NCBI RefSeq assembly: GCF_003121625.1
Contig: NZ_QDDJ01000001.1
Span: 186,001 to 250,000, forward strand
Direction of reading: 5' to 3'
Length of the DNA: 64,000 nucleotides
DNA from: Ornithinimicrobium cavernae
GTDB lineage: Bacteria; Actinomycetota; Actinomycetes; Actinomycetales; Dermatophilaceae
The translations under genes were made by a program, and so were the position numbers. Positions within the stretch are counted from its first letter, which is position 1; every line of letters begins with the position of its first letter. Positions 30,999-39,985 of the stretch are shown piece by piece. The notes beneath the pieces were generated by a model that saw only the letters and a list, made by a program, of their open reading frames with translations, searched no databases and was not told the origin of the DNA.

Positions 30999-32834
30999 AT
31001 GCTCGAGTCACGCGCCACCGAGAAGGGCCACGCGCGCGAGAATGTCATTCGCGCCATCTGGATCGTCAGTGATGGCTTGTGTTGGGTGCTGGCCATCGTG
31101 GCGACATTGTTCACCCGCCTGCAGCTCAATGCGAGCGTCCTGGAGCTTCACAGCACATGGGTGATTGCCTTGGGCGCGGCTGCTGTCCACGGGATGGTCG
31201 GACTTTCCTTCGGCCCCTACATGGTTCGTCATGTCCGGGGAAGTTTCGAGGAGGTGACATCCGTTGCGCGCACTGCGCTCATCACCGGGCTGACCCTCGT
31301 CACAGTCGCGTGGGTGATCGGAAGCAGCCAGCTGCCTCGCTCGGTACCTTTCCTCGCCACCGCACTGGCGATCGTGCTGATGCTTGCGGGCCGGTTCACG
31401 GTGCGCACGTATCGCGCTCACCGGGCGGCGAACCGTCGGCACGGCCGCCGAGTCATCGTCTACGGCGCCGGTCTTGCCGGTGGCCGACTCGTGCACAACA
31501 TGTTGCATGACGACCGCAGCGAGTTCCTTCCTGTGGCCTTCATCGACGATGACCGTGGCAAGCGACGACTGCGGGTCGAGGGCGTGCCAGTGCTGGGCAC
31601 GAGAACAGACCTGTTGCAGGTGGCTGCGCAGAAGTCAGCGAGCCACCTGTTCATCGCCATTCCCTCGGCCGACGCCGCACTCATCCGCGAGACACGCGCC
31701 CTGGCGAACCAGTCTGGCCTCACCGTCAAGGTTCTTCCCCCACTGAATGACTGGGTGCGGCCTGATGACCCGCACGGCAGCGATCTGCGCGACCTCAATC
31801 TAGAGGACCTGCTGGGTCGCCGCGCGATCCAGCTTGACCAGGAGGCGATCCTCGAGCACCTGACGGGCAAGGTCGTGCTGGTCACGGGCGCGGGCGGCTC
31901 GATAGGCTCGGAGCTGTGTCGACAGATCTCGGCCTTCAGTCCGGACCGTCTCATCATGCTGGACCGCGACGAGTCCGCCCTTCACGCTGTCCAGCTCAGC
32001 CTGAGCGGACAGGCACTCCTGGCGAATGACGACCTACTCCTGGTCAACATCCGTGATGCCGAGGCGCTCACTGACCATTTCGCAGAACTCAGGCCGGACG
32101 TCGTCTTCCACGCCGCGGCACTGAAGCACCTAACGCTGCTGGAACGGTATCCGCTTGAAGCGTGGAAAACGAATGTGCTCGGCACCCTGAATGTGCTCCA
32201 CGCAGCAGCTACGAGCGGGGTGGGAACCTTCGTCAACATCTCCACGGACAAGGCGGCCAGCCCCACGTCCGTCCTCGGCAACTCCAAGCGCATCGCTGAG
32301 CGGCTCACGGCGCACTATTCTGAGACGCAGATCGGACGATACGTTTCCGTGCGGTTCGGCAATGTGCTCGGCTCCCGCGGCTCAGTCATCCCGGCCTTTA
32401 CCGAGCAGATCCGACGTGGCGGCCCAGTGACCGTGACGCATCCGGACGTCGAGCGCTATTTCATGCTGATCCCCGAGGCGTGCCAGCTGGTCCTCCAGGC
32501 CGGCGCCATGGGTCACGATGGGCAGGCTATGGTGCTTGACATGGGCACGCCCGTGAAGATCGTCGATGTCGCCCGCGAGCTCATCGAGCTCTCGGGCAAA
32601 ACGATCGAGGTCACGTTCACCGGCCTGCGCCCTGGCGAAAAGCTCAGCGAGGATCTCTTCACCGAGGGGGAGGACCACCTCGACACGGGTCACCCGCTGA
32701 TGACCGCTGTCCACGTGCCCTCACTCGCGACAGAACACGTCCGCACACAGGTTTTCCGCGCTGGCAACGTCGCCTCACAATGGATGGCTGCGAACACCAC
32801 ATCTCGCCTCACCTCGGTACATACCCGTGAGTGA
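30999..32834 (+). CDS. Membrane NDP-sugar 4,6-dehydratase (PglF/WbpM/FlaA1-like)
   Basis: A 611-residue protein with four N-terminal membrane helices, a first Rossmann-like domain (VIVYGAGLAGGRLVH) and a C-terminal SDR domain starting VLVTGAGGSIGSELCRQI. The active-site stretch NISTDKAASPTSVLGNSKR lacks the usual YxxxK tyrosine, as in UDP-GlcNAc C6-dehydratases. It likely converts UDP-GlcNAc to the 4-keto-6-deoxy sugar. In-frame ATGs at 30951 and further upstream are alternative starts. Its start of the locus and overlap with the aminotransferase gene support a bacillosamine-type pathway. Confidence 0.9.
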   Translation: MLESRATEKGHARENVIRAIWIVSDGLCWVLAIVATLFTRLQLNASVLELHSTWVIALGAAAVHGMVGLSFGPYMVRHVRGSFEEVTSVARTALITGLTLVTVAWVIGSSQLPRSVPFLATALAIVLMLAGRFTVRTYRAHRAANRRHGRRVIVYGAGLAGGRLVHNMLHDDRSEFLPVAFIDDDRGKRRLRVEGVPVLGTRTDLLQVAAQKSASHLFIAIPSADAALIRETRALANQSGLTVKVLPPLNDWVRPDDPHGSDLRDLNLEDLLGRRAIQLDQEAILEHLTGKVVLVTGAGGSIGSELCRQISAFSPDRLIMLDRDESALHAVQLSLSGQALLANDDLLLVNIRDAEALTDHFAELRPDVVFHAAALKHLTLLERYPLEAWKTNVLGTLNVLHAAATSGVGTFVNISTDKAASPTSVLGNSKRIAERLTAHYSETQIGRYVSVRFGNVLGSRGSVIPAFTEQIRRGGPVTVTHPDVERYFMLIPEACQLVLQAGAMGHDGQAMVLDMGTPVKIVDVARELIELSGKTIEVTFTGLRPGEKLSEDLFTEGEDHLDTGHPLMTAVHVPSLATEHVRTQVFRAGNVASQWMAANTTSRLTSVHTRE

Positions 32835-33966
32835 TCGCATCTTGCTCTCCCAGGCTCAGGTCACCGAGGTCGAGGAGAGATACGTACTTGATGCGCTTCG
32901 ATCGGGCTGGGTCGCACCACTCGGCCCCCATGTGGATGCCTTCGAAGCTGAGATCGCCGATCGCGTGGGTGTCGCAGGGGCACTGGCCCTCTCCTCAGGA
33001 ACGGCTGCACTCCACCTGGCGCTGCTCGAACTCGGTGCAGGCCCGGGCAAGGTCGTTGTCCTGCCAACCATGACCTTTGCCGCCACCGCAAATGCCGTCC
33101 TGTATACCGGCGCCGAACCGGTCTTCGTGGACAGCCAGCGCCAGGACGGCAACGTCGATCCGCACCTGCTTATCGAGGCCGTGGACACCCTCCGGACGGA
33201 GGGCAGGGACATCGCCGCCGTCATCACGGTCGACCTGTTCGGTCGCTGTTGCGACTACGCGTCCATCGAGCCGGCACTTGCGGAGCGTGAGATCCCACTG
33301 CTCGAAGATGCAGCTGAAGCGTTGGGCGCGTCACTTCAGGGACGTGCCGCCGGCTCGTTCGGACGTGTCGCCGCGCTGTCGTTCAACGGAAACAAGATCA
33401 TGACTACCTCAGGTGGTGGCATGCTCCTGAGCGACCACAACGATTTGCTCGAGAGGTGTCGGTACCTTTCGACTCAGGCACGGCAGCCCGTCGCCTGGTA
33501 CGAGCACACGGAAGTGGGCTACAACTATCGCCTGTCTAACGTGTTGGCAGCCCTCGGACGTGGCCAATTGTCTCGGCTTGACGAGATGATCGACCGCCGG
33601 AGGCAGATCCGCGAGCGTTACGCCAGCGGATTGGCGCACCTCCCGGTCACTTTCCTGGGCCGCGGCGGTGCGCAGCGTGGCGACGACGATGACAACTGCT
33701 GGCTGACCACCCTCACTGTTGAGGACGGACCGGATGCGGATGCAGTGGTCGGCGCGCTGTCGCGACAGCGCATTGAAGTGCGCCACCTGTGGAAGCCGAT
33801 GCACCTCCAGCCCGTCTTCGACCGCGCCCGCACCTTCACGACCGGCGTTTCCGACGATCTTTTCCGTCGTGGGATCACCCTGCCCAGCGGGCCAGCCTTG
33901 TCGGATGACCAGATCGATCGGGTGATCTCGACACTGGTCTCGCTCATCAGCGATCAAGGGCAGTGA
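32827..33966 (+). CDS. DegT/DnrJ/EryC1/StrS aminotransferase (PglE/LegC-like)
   Basis: A 379-residue PLP sugar aminotransferase. LSSGTAALHLALL, the LPTMTFAATANAV and EDAAEALGA segments, and the PLP lysine K190 in SFNGNKIMTTSGGG identify it. This subgroup (PglE, LegC) aminates UDP-4-keto-6-deoxy-GlcNAc at C4 with glutamate. The GTG start overlaps the dehydratase gene by 8 nt. Together with the preceding dehydratase and the PglD-like acetyltransferase, it would complete UDP-N,N'-diacetylbacillosamine synthesis. Confidence 0.92.
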   Translation: MSDRILLSQAQVTEVEERYVLDALRSGWVAPLGPHVDAFEAEIADRVGVAGALALSSGTAALHLALLELGAGPGKVVVLPTMTFAATANAVLYTGAEPVFVDSQRQDGNVDPHLLIEAVDTLRTEGRDIAAVITVDLFGRCCDYASIEPALAEREIPLLEDAAEALGASLQGRAAGSFGRVAALSFNGNKIMTTSGGGMLLSDHNDLLERCRYLSTQARQPVAWYEHTEVGYNYRLSNVLAALGRGQLSRLDEMIDRRRQIRERYASGLAHLPVTFLGRGGAQRGDDDDNCWLTTLTVEDGPDADAVVGALSRQRIEVRHLWKPMHLQPVFDRARTFTTGVSDDLFRRGITLPSGPALSDDQIDRVISTLVSLISDQGQ

Positions 33967-33976
33967 GGCGAGGGAG

Positions 33977-35002
33977 ATGGGCGACTTCAGTGGCGCTACC
34001 GTGACGATCACCGGTGGCACCGGTTCCTTCGGCAGGACGATGGTGCACCATCTGCTCGAGGAGGAAGTGGGCCAGATCCATGTCTTCAGCCGCGACGAGG
34101 CGAAGCAGGACGAGATGCGCCGGTCGATAGCTGACGGAAGAGTGAGGTTCTTCCTTGGTGATGTGCGGGATCGGCACAGCGTCGATAACGTCATGGCGGG
34201 CACGGACTTCGTCTTCCATGCCGCTGCGCTCAAGCAGGTGCCGAGTTGTGAGTTCTTCCCCGACCAGGCGGTCAAGACGAACGTGATCGGTAGCCAGCAT
34301 GTCATCGAGTCCGCCCATTACCACCACGTGCGCTCTGTCGTCTGCCTGAGCACTGACAAGGCCGTCTACCCAGTCAATGCGATGGGAATGACCAAAGCCC
34401 TCATGGAGAAGACGGCACAGGCTTTCGCCCGCAACACGCCAGAATCCCCCACCACCGTGTCGGTCACGCGGTACGGCAACGTGATGTATTCCCGCGGCTC
34501 GGTGATCCCGCTCTTTGTGAACCAGATCCGTCAGGGCCGACCTGTGACCGTGACCGAACCACGCATGACCCGTTTCCTTATGTCCCTGGAGGAGTCTGTC
34601 GACCTGGTCAAGTACGCCTTTGTGCACGCGCAACCCGGTGACCTCTTCGTCAAGAAGGCCCCCGCGTGCACCGTCGAGACACTTGCCCATGCCGTGGCTT
34701 CTCTCCTAGGAGTCACCGAGCCGGAGATGCGACAGATCGGCATCCGCCACGGAGAGAAGATGTTTGAGACTCTCCTGTCCTCCGAAGAAATGGTCCAGGC
34801 CACGGACCAGGGCGACTACTTCCGGGTCCCTATAGACGCGCGCTCCCTTGATTACGCCAAGTTTGTCGAGGAGGGCAAAGGCGATGCTTACCGTTCCGAT
34901 GACTACAACTCCGACAACACTGAGCGGCTGGATCTGGAGCAGACCAAGGCACTCGTCGCCGCCATCCCCGAGATGCAGGCGATGATGGCGGAGGTCGAAT
35001 GA
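33977..35002 (+). CDS. UDP-GlcNAc 4,6-dehydratase/5-epimerase (CapE/FnlA-like)
   Basis: A 341-residue short-chain dehydratase of the soluble CapE/FnlA/WbjB type. The NAD loop is TITGGTGSFGRTMV, and the active-site region CLSTDKAVYPVNAMGMTK has Met-x-x-Lys in place of Tyr-x-x-x-Lys, as in CapE. The C-terminal QIGIRHGEKMFETLLSSEEM is diagnostic. It carries out the first step of UDP-L-FucNAc synthesis. It is followed with a 4-nt overlap by the CapF-like and CapG-like genes, giving the complete three-enzyme set. Confidence 0.93.
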   Translation: MGDFSGATVTITGGTGSFGRTMVHHLLEEEVGQIHVFSRDEAKQDEMRRSIADGRVRFFLGDVRDRHSVDNVMAGTDFVFHAAALKQVPSCEFFPDQAVKTNVIGSQHVIESAHYHHVRSVVCLSTDKAVYPVNAMGMTKALMEKTAQAFARNTPESPTTVSVTRYGNVMYSRGSVIPLFVNQIRQGRPVTVTEPRMTRFLMSLEESVDLVKYAFVHAQPGDLFVKKAPACTVETLAHAVASLLGVTEPEMRQIGIRHGEKMFETLLSSEEMVQATDQGDYFRVPIDARSLDYAKFVEEGKGDAYRSDDYNSDNTERLDLEQTKALVAAIPEMQAMMAEVE

Positions 35003-36111
35003 GGATCGTCGTCACTGGGGCTCACGGCTTCCTCGGGTGGCATACCCGGCTACGGCTGCATGCGCTCACCGACCACGAGGTTGTCCCCGTGAGCCGTGCG
35101 GAATGGGGCTCACTGCGCAAGTTGGTGGCGGAGGCGGACACAGTGATCCACATCGCCGGCGTGAACCGCGCTGAATCCAATGAGGAGGTTGCTCAGGGCA
35201 ACGTGAGGGTCGCTGAGGACGTGGCGTCCGCGATCACCGCGCAGGGTGGACCCGTCAGGGTCGTGTACGCCAACTCCATCCAGGCAGGTAACAGCACCCC
35301 GTACGGGACCGGCAAGGAGTCGGCCGGACGGGTGCTGGCCACCGCTGTGGCGTCCGTCGGCGGCACCTTCGTCAATGTCCTCCTCCCGAACATCTTCGGG
35401 GAGCACGGGCGTCCGAGATACAACTCCTTCGTTGCGACGTTTGTCCACGCCACGGTCGCTGGAGAAGACGTGACGATCAACGACAACGCGGTGGGGCTCA
35501 TTCATGCCCAGGACGCGGCCCAGGCTCTGATCGAAGGACTTGACGCGGACGCCGGCACCGTGTCCCCCACACCAGAGATGCACACCGTACAGGAGGTCTG
35601 GGACCTGTTACAGGAGTTCCATGCGCGTTACGTGCCCGGGGGCGAGATTCCGGACCTCTCATCGAAGTTCCGCATCGATCTGTTCAACACCTACCGGGCA
35701 GCTCTGTTTCCGGAGCACTACCCGATCCACCTGGTCCCGCACACAGACGCCCGCGGGACATTCGTCGAGACCGTCCGCTGCCGCGGTGGCGAGGGTCAGA
35801 ACTCCTTCTCCACCACACTTCCCGGGATCACTCGCGGCGAGCACTACCACCTCTCGAAGATCGAGCGTTTTGCCGTTGTCCGCGGGAAAGGAACTATGGA
35901 GCTACGCCGGATGTTCACCGATGAAATCCTGGCTTTTGAGGCTGACGGTGATGCGCCCATCGCTGTGGACATGCCGATCGGCTGGGTCCACAACATCACC
36001 AATACCGGTGATGATGTCCTCCTGACGCAGTTCTGGAGCCACGAGTTGTTCCGGCCAGAGGCTCCTGACACCTTCCCCGAGACCGTTCGTCCGCTGGGAC
36101 GGCGCCCATGA
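34999..36111 (+). CDS. Bifunctional reductase/cupin of UDP-L-FucNAc synthesis (CapF/FnlB-like)
   Basis: A 370-residue two-domain enzyme. Residues 1 to about 245 form an SDR reductase (VVTGAHGFLGWHTRLRLHAL; LLPNIFGEHGRPRYNSFVAT), and the rest is a cupin with TRGEHYHLSKIERFAVVRGK. This fusion is specific to CapF/FnlB/WbjC, which epimerises at C3 and reduces the 4-keto sugar to UDP-6-deoxy-L-TalNAc. It overlaps both neighbours by 4 nt. Confidence 0.93.
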   Translation: MRIVVTGAHGFLGWHTRLRLHALTDHEVVPVSRAEWGSLRKLVAEADTVIHIAGVNRAESNEEVAQGNVRVAEDVASAITAQGGPVRVVYANSIQAGNSTPYGTGKESAGRVLATAVASVGGTFVNVLLPNIFGEHGRPRYNSFVATFVHATVAGEDVTINDNAVGLIHAQDAAQALIEGLDADAGTVSPTPEMHTVQEVWDLLQEFHARYVPGGEIPDLSSKFRIDLFNTYRAALFPEHYPIHLVPHTDARGTFVETVRCRGGEGQNSFSTTLPGITRGEHYHLSKIERFAVVRGKGTMELRRMFTDEILAFEADGDAPIAVDMPIGWVHNITNTGDDVLLTQFWSHELFRPEAPDTFPETVRPLGRRP

Positions 36112-37241
36112 AGGTTATGACCGTCGTCGGCACCCGACCCGAACTGATCCGCCTGTCCCGGGTGCTGCACCGTCTCGACTCGACCGAGGACGTAGATCAT
36201 GTACTGGTCCACACCGGGCAGAACTATGCCTATGAGTTGAACCACGTCTTCTTCGAAGACCTGGGGATCCGCAGGCCGGACCACCTGCTCGGTGTCGACA
36301 CGAGTTCCCTCGGCACTGTCCTGGGCGGCACGCTCATTGCCGTGGAAAAGGTGATCCGCGATGAGGCACCGGAGGCGCTTCTCGTCCTCGGCGACACGAA
36401 CTCGTGCATCGCAGCCCTCATGGCCCGCCGGATGAAGGTGCCTGTGTACCACATGGAGGCAGGTAATCGCTGCTTCGATCTCAACGTTCCTGAGGAGACC
36501 AACCGTCGCCTGGTGGACCACATCAGCGACTTCAACCTCGTCTACACCGAGCATGCTCGTCGCAACCTCCTGGCGGAGGGGCTACACCCCCGGCGGATCC
36601 TGAAGACAGGTTCACCCATGCGCGAGGTACTCGATGCCTATCGGGCGGACATAGATGCCTCCACCGTTCTCACCGACAAGAGGCTCACCGAAGGCGGCTA
36701 CTTCCTCGTCAGCGCGCATCGTGAGGAAAACGTCGACTCCCCCGAGCGCCTGCAGATGCTCCTGGACTGCCTGACCGCGGTCCACAACCACTTCGAGATG
36801 CCAGTCTTTGTCTCGACACACCCCCGCACGCGGAGACGGCTGGAGTCGCTACCCGCACGGGTCGACCCAGAGGGCATCACCTTTAGCGAGCCACTCGGGT
36901 TCCACGACTACAACAAGCTGCAGATGTCCTCGGCATGCTGCCTCAGCGACTCCGGGACCATCGCCGAAGAATCCACGCTGCTCGGATTCCCTGCCATCAC
37001 CTTGCGCGACTCGATCGAGCGCCCAGAGGCCCTGGACACTGGCGGCATCATCATGACGGGCCTGGAGTCCGAGGACGTGGTTTCAGCCGTCCGGATGGCT
37101 CTTGACTCAAGCCACCTCGCGGACGGGATCAGCCATCTGACGCCGGACGACTACCTCATCCAGAACACCAGCGAACGTGTCGTGAAGTTCATCCTGTCCA
37201 CGGCTCGTCGGCACCACGCGTGGGCAGGAATTCGAACGTGA
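36108..37241 (+). CDS. UDP-sugar 2-epimerase (CapG/FnlC-like, forms UDP-L-FucNAc)
   Basis: A 377-residue non-hydrolysing 2-epimerase of the WecB fold, assigned to the CapG/FnlC branch by its position after the CapE- and CapF-like genes and by MEAGNRCFDLNVPEETNRR in place of the WecB-type EAGLRSGN motif. VGTRPELIRLSRVL and SDSGTIAEESTLLGFPAI are further signatures. It should convert UDP-L-PneNAc/TalNAc to UDP-L-FucNAc, the probable substrate of the WbuB-like transferase in this locus. Confidence 0.92.
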   Translation: MKVMTVVGTRPELIRLSRVLHRLDSTEDVDHVLVHTGQNYAYELNHVFFEDLGIRRPDHLLGVDTSSLGTVLGGTLIAVEKVIRDEAPEALLVLGDTNSCIAALMARRMKVPVYHMEAGNRCFDLNVPEETNRRLVDHISDFNLVYTEHARRNLLAEGLHPRRILKTGSPMREVLDAYRADIDASTVLTDKRLTEGGYFLVSAHREENVDSPERLQMLLDCLTAVHNHFEMPVFVSTHPRTRRRLESLPARVDPEGITFSEPLGFHDYNKLQMSSACCLSDSGTIAEESTLLGFPAITLRDSIERPEALDTGGIIMTGLESEDVVSAVRMALDSSHLADGISHLTPDDYLIQNTSERVVKFILSTARRHHAWAGIRT

Positions 37242-37882
37242 AGCCACTCGTCATCGTCGGGGCCGGCGGACACGGTCGAGAGGCCCACGACATTGCTGTC
37301 GCCGTCAATGAGGTAAATCCTTCATTCGAGCTCGTTGGTTTCCTAGACGACGCACTCAGCCCCGGCGACCCGGCAGCGCCCCACACCGCCACGATTCTTG
37401 GGGGCATCGACTGGCTCGAGTCCCACGCAGTTGCCTTCGTTCCCGCCGTCGGTTCACCCGAACTCCGCAGGCTCATCGTGCAGCGCTTCCCACACCACGA
37501 GGTCGCCGACCTGATCCACCCGACCGCCACGATCGGCAGTCATGTCTCCCACGGCCCGGGACTCATCATGGCGGCGGGATCCCGCGTGACGCACGCGGTG
37601 ACCCTCGGCCAGCATGTGCACATCAATGTGAACTCGACCATCTCGCATGACTGTCGAGTCGGCGACTTCGTGACTATCACACCAGGGGTACATCTCAGCG
37701 GCAGTGTCACTCTGCACGACGAGGTCTGGATGGGAATTGGCAGCTCGGCCATCCAAGGGGTCACAGTCGGTGCTCGCTCGGTCGTGGGCGCCGGAGCGGC
37801 AATCATCCACGATGTCCCTCCAGACACCACAACCGTCGGCGTGCCAGGGCGCCCCGCGCACCACAGGGAAGACACGGAATGA
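37238..37882 (+). CDS. Sugar O/N-acyltransferase (PglD/NeuD-like)
   Basis: A 214-residue left-handed beta-helix acyltransferase. PLVIVGAGGHGREAHDIA is the N-terminal Rossmann half that binds the UDP-sugar, and hexapeptide repeats follow (HPTATIGSHVSHGPG, then HVHINVNSTISHDCRVGDFV with the catalytic His). PglD acetylates the C4 amine of UDP-4-amino-6-deoxy-GlcNAc. The GTG start overlaps the epimerase stop and follows AGGAA; an upstream GTG is less well placed. Confidence 0.9.
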   Translation: MKPLVIVGAGGHGREAHDIAVAVNEVNPSFELVGFLDDALSPGDPAAPHTATILGGIDWLESHAVAFVPAVGSPELRRLIVQRFPHHEVADLIHPTATIGSHVSHGPGLIMAAGSRVTHAVTLGQHVHINVNSTISHDCRVGDFVTITPGVHLSGSVTLHDEVWMGIGSSAIQGVTVGARSVVGAGAAIIHDVPPDTTTVGVPGRPAHHREDTE

Positions 37883-38724
37883 TGGGCATGGCCAGCATGC
37901 CTGCTCGGCTAGACGAACAACTCCGGAGGGTCTCTTCTCGCGCGACGAAGCACATAGCCCGTCGGGCGGGCACTCATTATGGTATGTATCTCGGTTCGGG
38001 ATATCCGAAGTCGGGCACATCCTGGCTCTGCCAGGTGATCAGCTCCTACCTGGACATTCCGCACCCTCAGAACTACTCCCTGCCGATTGCTATGCGAGCG
38101 GTCCTCCATAATCACTGGATGTATGACAACGCCTTTCCTCGAACAGCATACATCCGGCGAGACGGGCGAGACGTTATGGTGTCGCTGTACCACTACCAGC
38201 ATCGCTCTATCACCCATCCGCGCCATCCGCGCCAGGCCGCACGCCTCCGGGCACGGTTCCGGCATCTCTTCGGGGTAAATTACGATCCCTTGGATGTGCG
38301 CAAGAACCTCCCCCTCTTTATTGAAGCAGAATCAGTCGAGCCAACTGCCTTTCGGGGTGCCACGTGGAGTGAACATGTGCATTCTTGGTGTTCCTCTGCC
38401 CATGGCAACGTGGTGGTCACCGCTTATGAGTCGCTCCTGGCGCAGCCGGTGCAAGAATTTGCCAAGGTCCTAGAGTTCCTCACCGATGAAGCGGTCGATA
38501 AAAGGAGGCTCAGAATCAGCTTAGATCGCTACTCCTTCGACCGAACTGGTAGGCAGCGCGGAGAGGAGGACCTTGACAGCTTTATGAGGAAGGGCGTCGC
38601 AGGCGACTGGAGGCAGCACTTCGATCGATGCGCCGGGGAAACCTTCAGCTACTACCACGGCGAGACGCTGATGCAGTTCGGCTATGAGTCAGATCCCCGT
38701 TGGTACACGTCCCTGCCTTCCTGA
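37879..38724 (+). CDS. Sulfotransferase (PAPS-dependent, Sulfotransfer_1 type)
   Basis: A 281-residue sulfotransferase. GYPKSGTSWLCQVI is the 5'-phosphosulfate loop with the catalytic Lys, and YIRRDGRDVMVSLYHYQ is the 3'-phosphate-binding element; VVTAYESLLAQPVQEFAKVL is the later family helix. It should transfer sulfate from PAPS to a glycan or lipid-linked sugar. It overlaps the acetyltransferase gene by 4 nt inside the sugar operon, which suggests sulfation of a repeat-unit sugar. Base composition is lower in GC than in flanking housekeeping genes. Confidence 0.9.
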   Translation: MMGMASMPARLDEQLRRVSSRATKHIARRAGTHYGMYLGSGYPKSGTSWLCQVISSYLDIPHPQNYSLPIAMRAVLHNHWMYDNAFPRTAYIRRDGRDVMVSLYHYQHRSITHPRHPRQAARLRARFRHLFGVNYDPLDVRKNLPLFIEAESVEPTAFRGATWSEHVHSWCSSAHGNVVVTAYESLLAQPVQEFAKVLEFLTDEAVDKRRLRISLDRYSFDRTGRQRGEEDLDSFMRKGVAGDWRQHFDRCAGETFSYYHGETLMQFGYESDPRWYTSLPS

Positions 38725-38761
38725 ATAATGCTCGCACTACTCGCAACCGTTAGCTGGATCG

Positions 38762-39985
38762 ATGCATCGTAGCTTCGTATGGAACTTCTCAGGAGTCCTG
38801 GTCTACAACTTCAGCCAGCTCCTCATCCTGGCAGCCATCGCCAGACTCTTGTCGGCTGAGGCTGTCGGACATTACGCACTGGCATTGGCCATCACCGCGC
38901 CGGTGTACCTTACGATCGGGCTCAACCTGAGACTCATTAGGACCACGGACGCCCGAGATCGCTGGTCCTGGACGACCTACACACACCTCCGCCTTATCCT
39001 CAACATTGCTTCTTTCCTTGTAGCGATGACCATAGGAACCCTCTTCCGCCTCGATGACGAACAATTCCTGACGCTGGCGCTCGTGGCCGTCAGCAAAGGG
39101 TTCGAGGCCAGCAGTCAACTCATCTATGGTCAGTACCAGTTCGCAGAGCGCATGGACCTCGTCGCCCGAAGCCTCATCCTCAGGGGGGTTCTGGGCGTGG
39201 GCCTCCTCGTAGGCGTGCTGTCCACCACCCAGTCGCTTCCCCTTGCCGTCGCGGGACAGACAGTCGCCTGGGTCACGGTCTACGCCGCCCACGACAGGCC
39301 ACTGGCCCACAGCAGGACCGACCTACCCCACCGCGACGATCGAGTTGACGCCCGCCAGGTGCTGGCACTCGCGAGGTATTCAGCCCCCCTTGGCCTGGAC
39401 GCAGGGGTTGGCTCCTTCGCGATCACCATTCCGCGTTACGTGGTCCAACTCGTCCTCGGCCCAACCGCACTGGGCATCTTCGCCACACTCGCCTACCTCG
39501 CGCAGCTCGTGTCCCTGACGACGGGGGCACTCGGCGATGCCGTCCTTGCTCGGCTCGCCAGGTTACATGCAACGGAAGACAAGCGATCCTTCTGGGGCAC
39601 AATGATCATCGTCGTTGCGTTCGGCTGGATAGTTACGGCACTGGCCCTGGCAGCGGCCGTCATGTTCGGCGCCCAGTGGGTGACGCTGGCGCTCGGTGCG
39701 GAGTTCGTCAACCAGCAGGTCCTCATCATCCTCCTCATCGGAGCCGGGTTCACGACATGTCAGCGCTCCCTCGCGCGCGCATTCTACGCTTCGCAACGAT
39801 ACGCCTTGGTCGCGTTCGTCAATTCTATCGTTCTGCTGGCCTCCATCCTCATCGCGCTGACAGCAATTCCGCGATGGGGCCTCACAGGAGCTGCACTCAC
39901 CCAAGGGTCTGCATTTGTGATTGGAACACTCATAACAATGTGGTTGCTATTCTTTCACCAGGGCCACAAGGAGTCTTCACCATGA
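38762..39985 (+). CDS. wzx: Polysaccharide flippase (Wzx-like)
   Basis: A 407-residue polytopic membrane protein of the MOP exporter superfamily. The N-terminus FVWNFSGVLVYNFSQLLILA and ARLLSAEAVGHYALALAI are typical of Wzx; about 12 helices are visible through to the C-terminal GLTGAALTQGSAFVIGTLI. It should flip the lipid-linked repeat unit across the membrane for the adjacent polymerase. The stop overlaps the next glycosyltransferase start. Confidence 0.88.
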   Translation: MHRSFVWNFSGVLVYNFSQLLILAAIARLLSAEAVGHYALALAITAPVYLTIGLNLRLIRTTDARDRWSWTTYTHLRLILNIASFLVAMTIGTLFRLDDEQFLTLALVAVSKGFEASSQLIYGQYQFAERMDLVARSLILRGVLGVGLLVGVLSTTQSLPLAVAGQTVAWVTVYAAHDRPLAHSRTDLPHRDDRVDARQVLALARYSAPLGLDAGVGSFAITIPRYVVQLVLGPTALGIFATLAYLAQLVSLTTGALGDAVLARLARLHATEDKRSFWGTMIIVVAFGWIVTALALAAAVMFGAQWVTLALGAEFVNQQVLIILLIGAGFTTCQRSLARAFYASQRYALVAFVNSIVLLASILIALTAIPRWGLTGAALTQGSAFVIGTLITMWLLFFHQGHKESSP

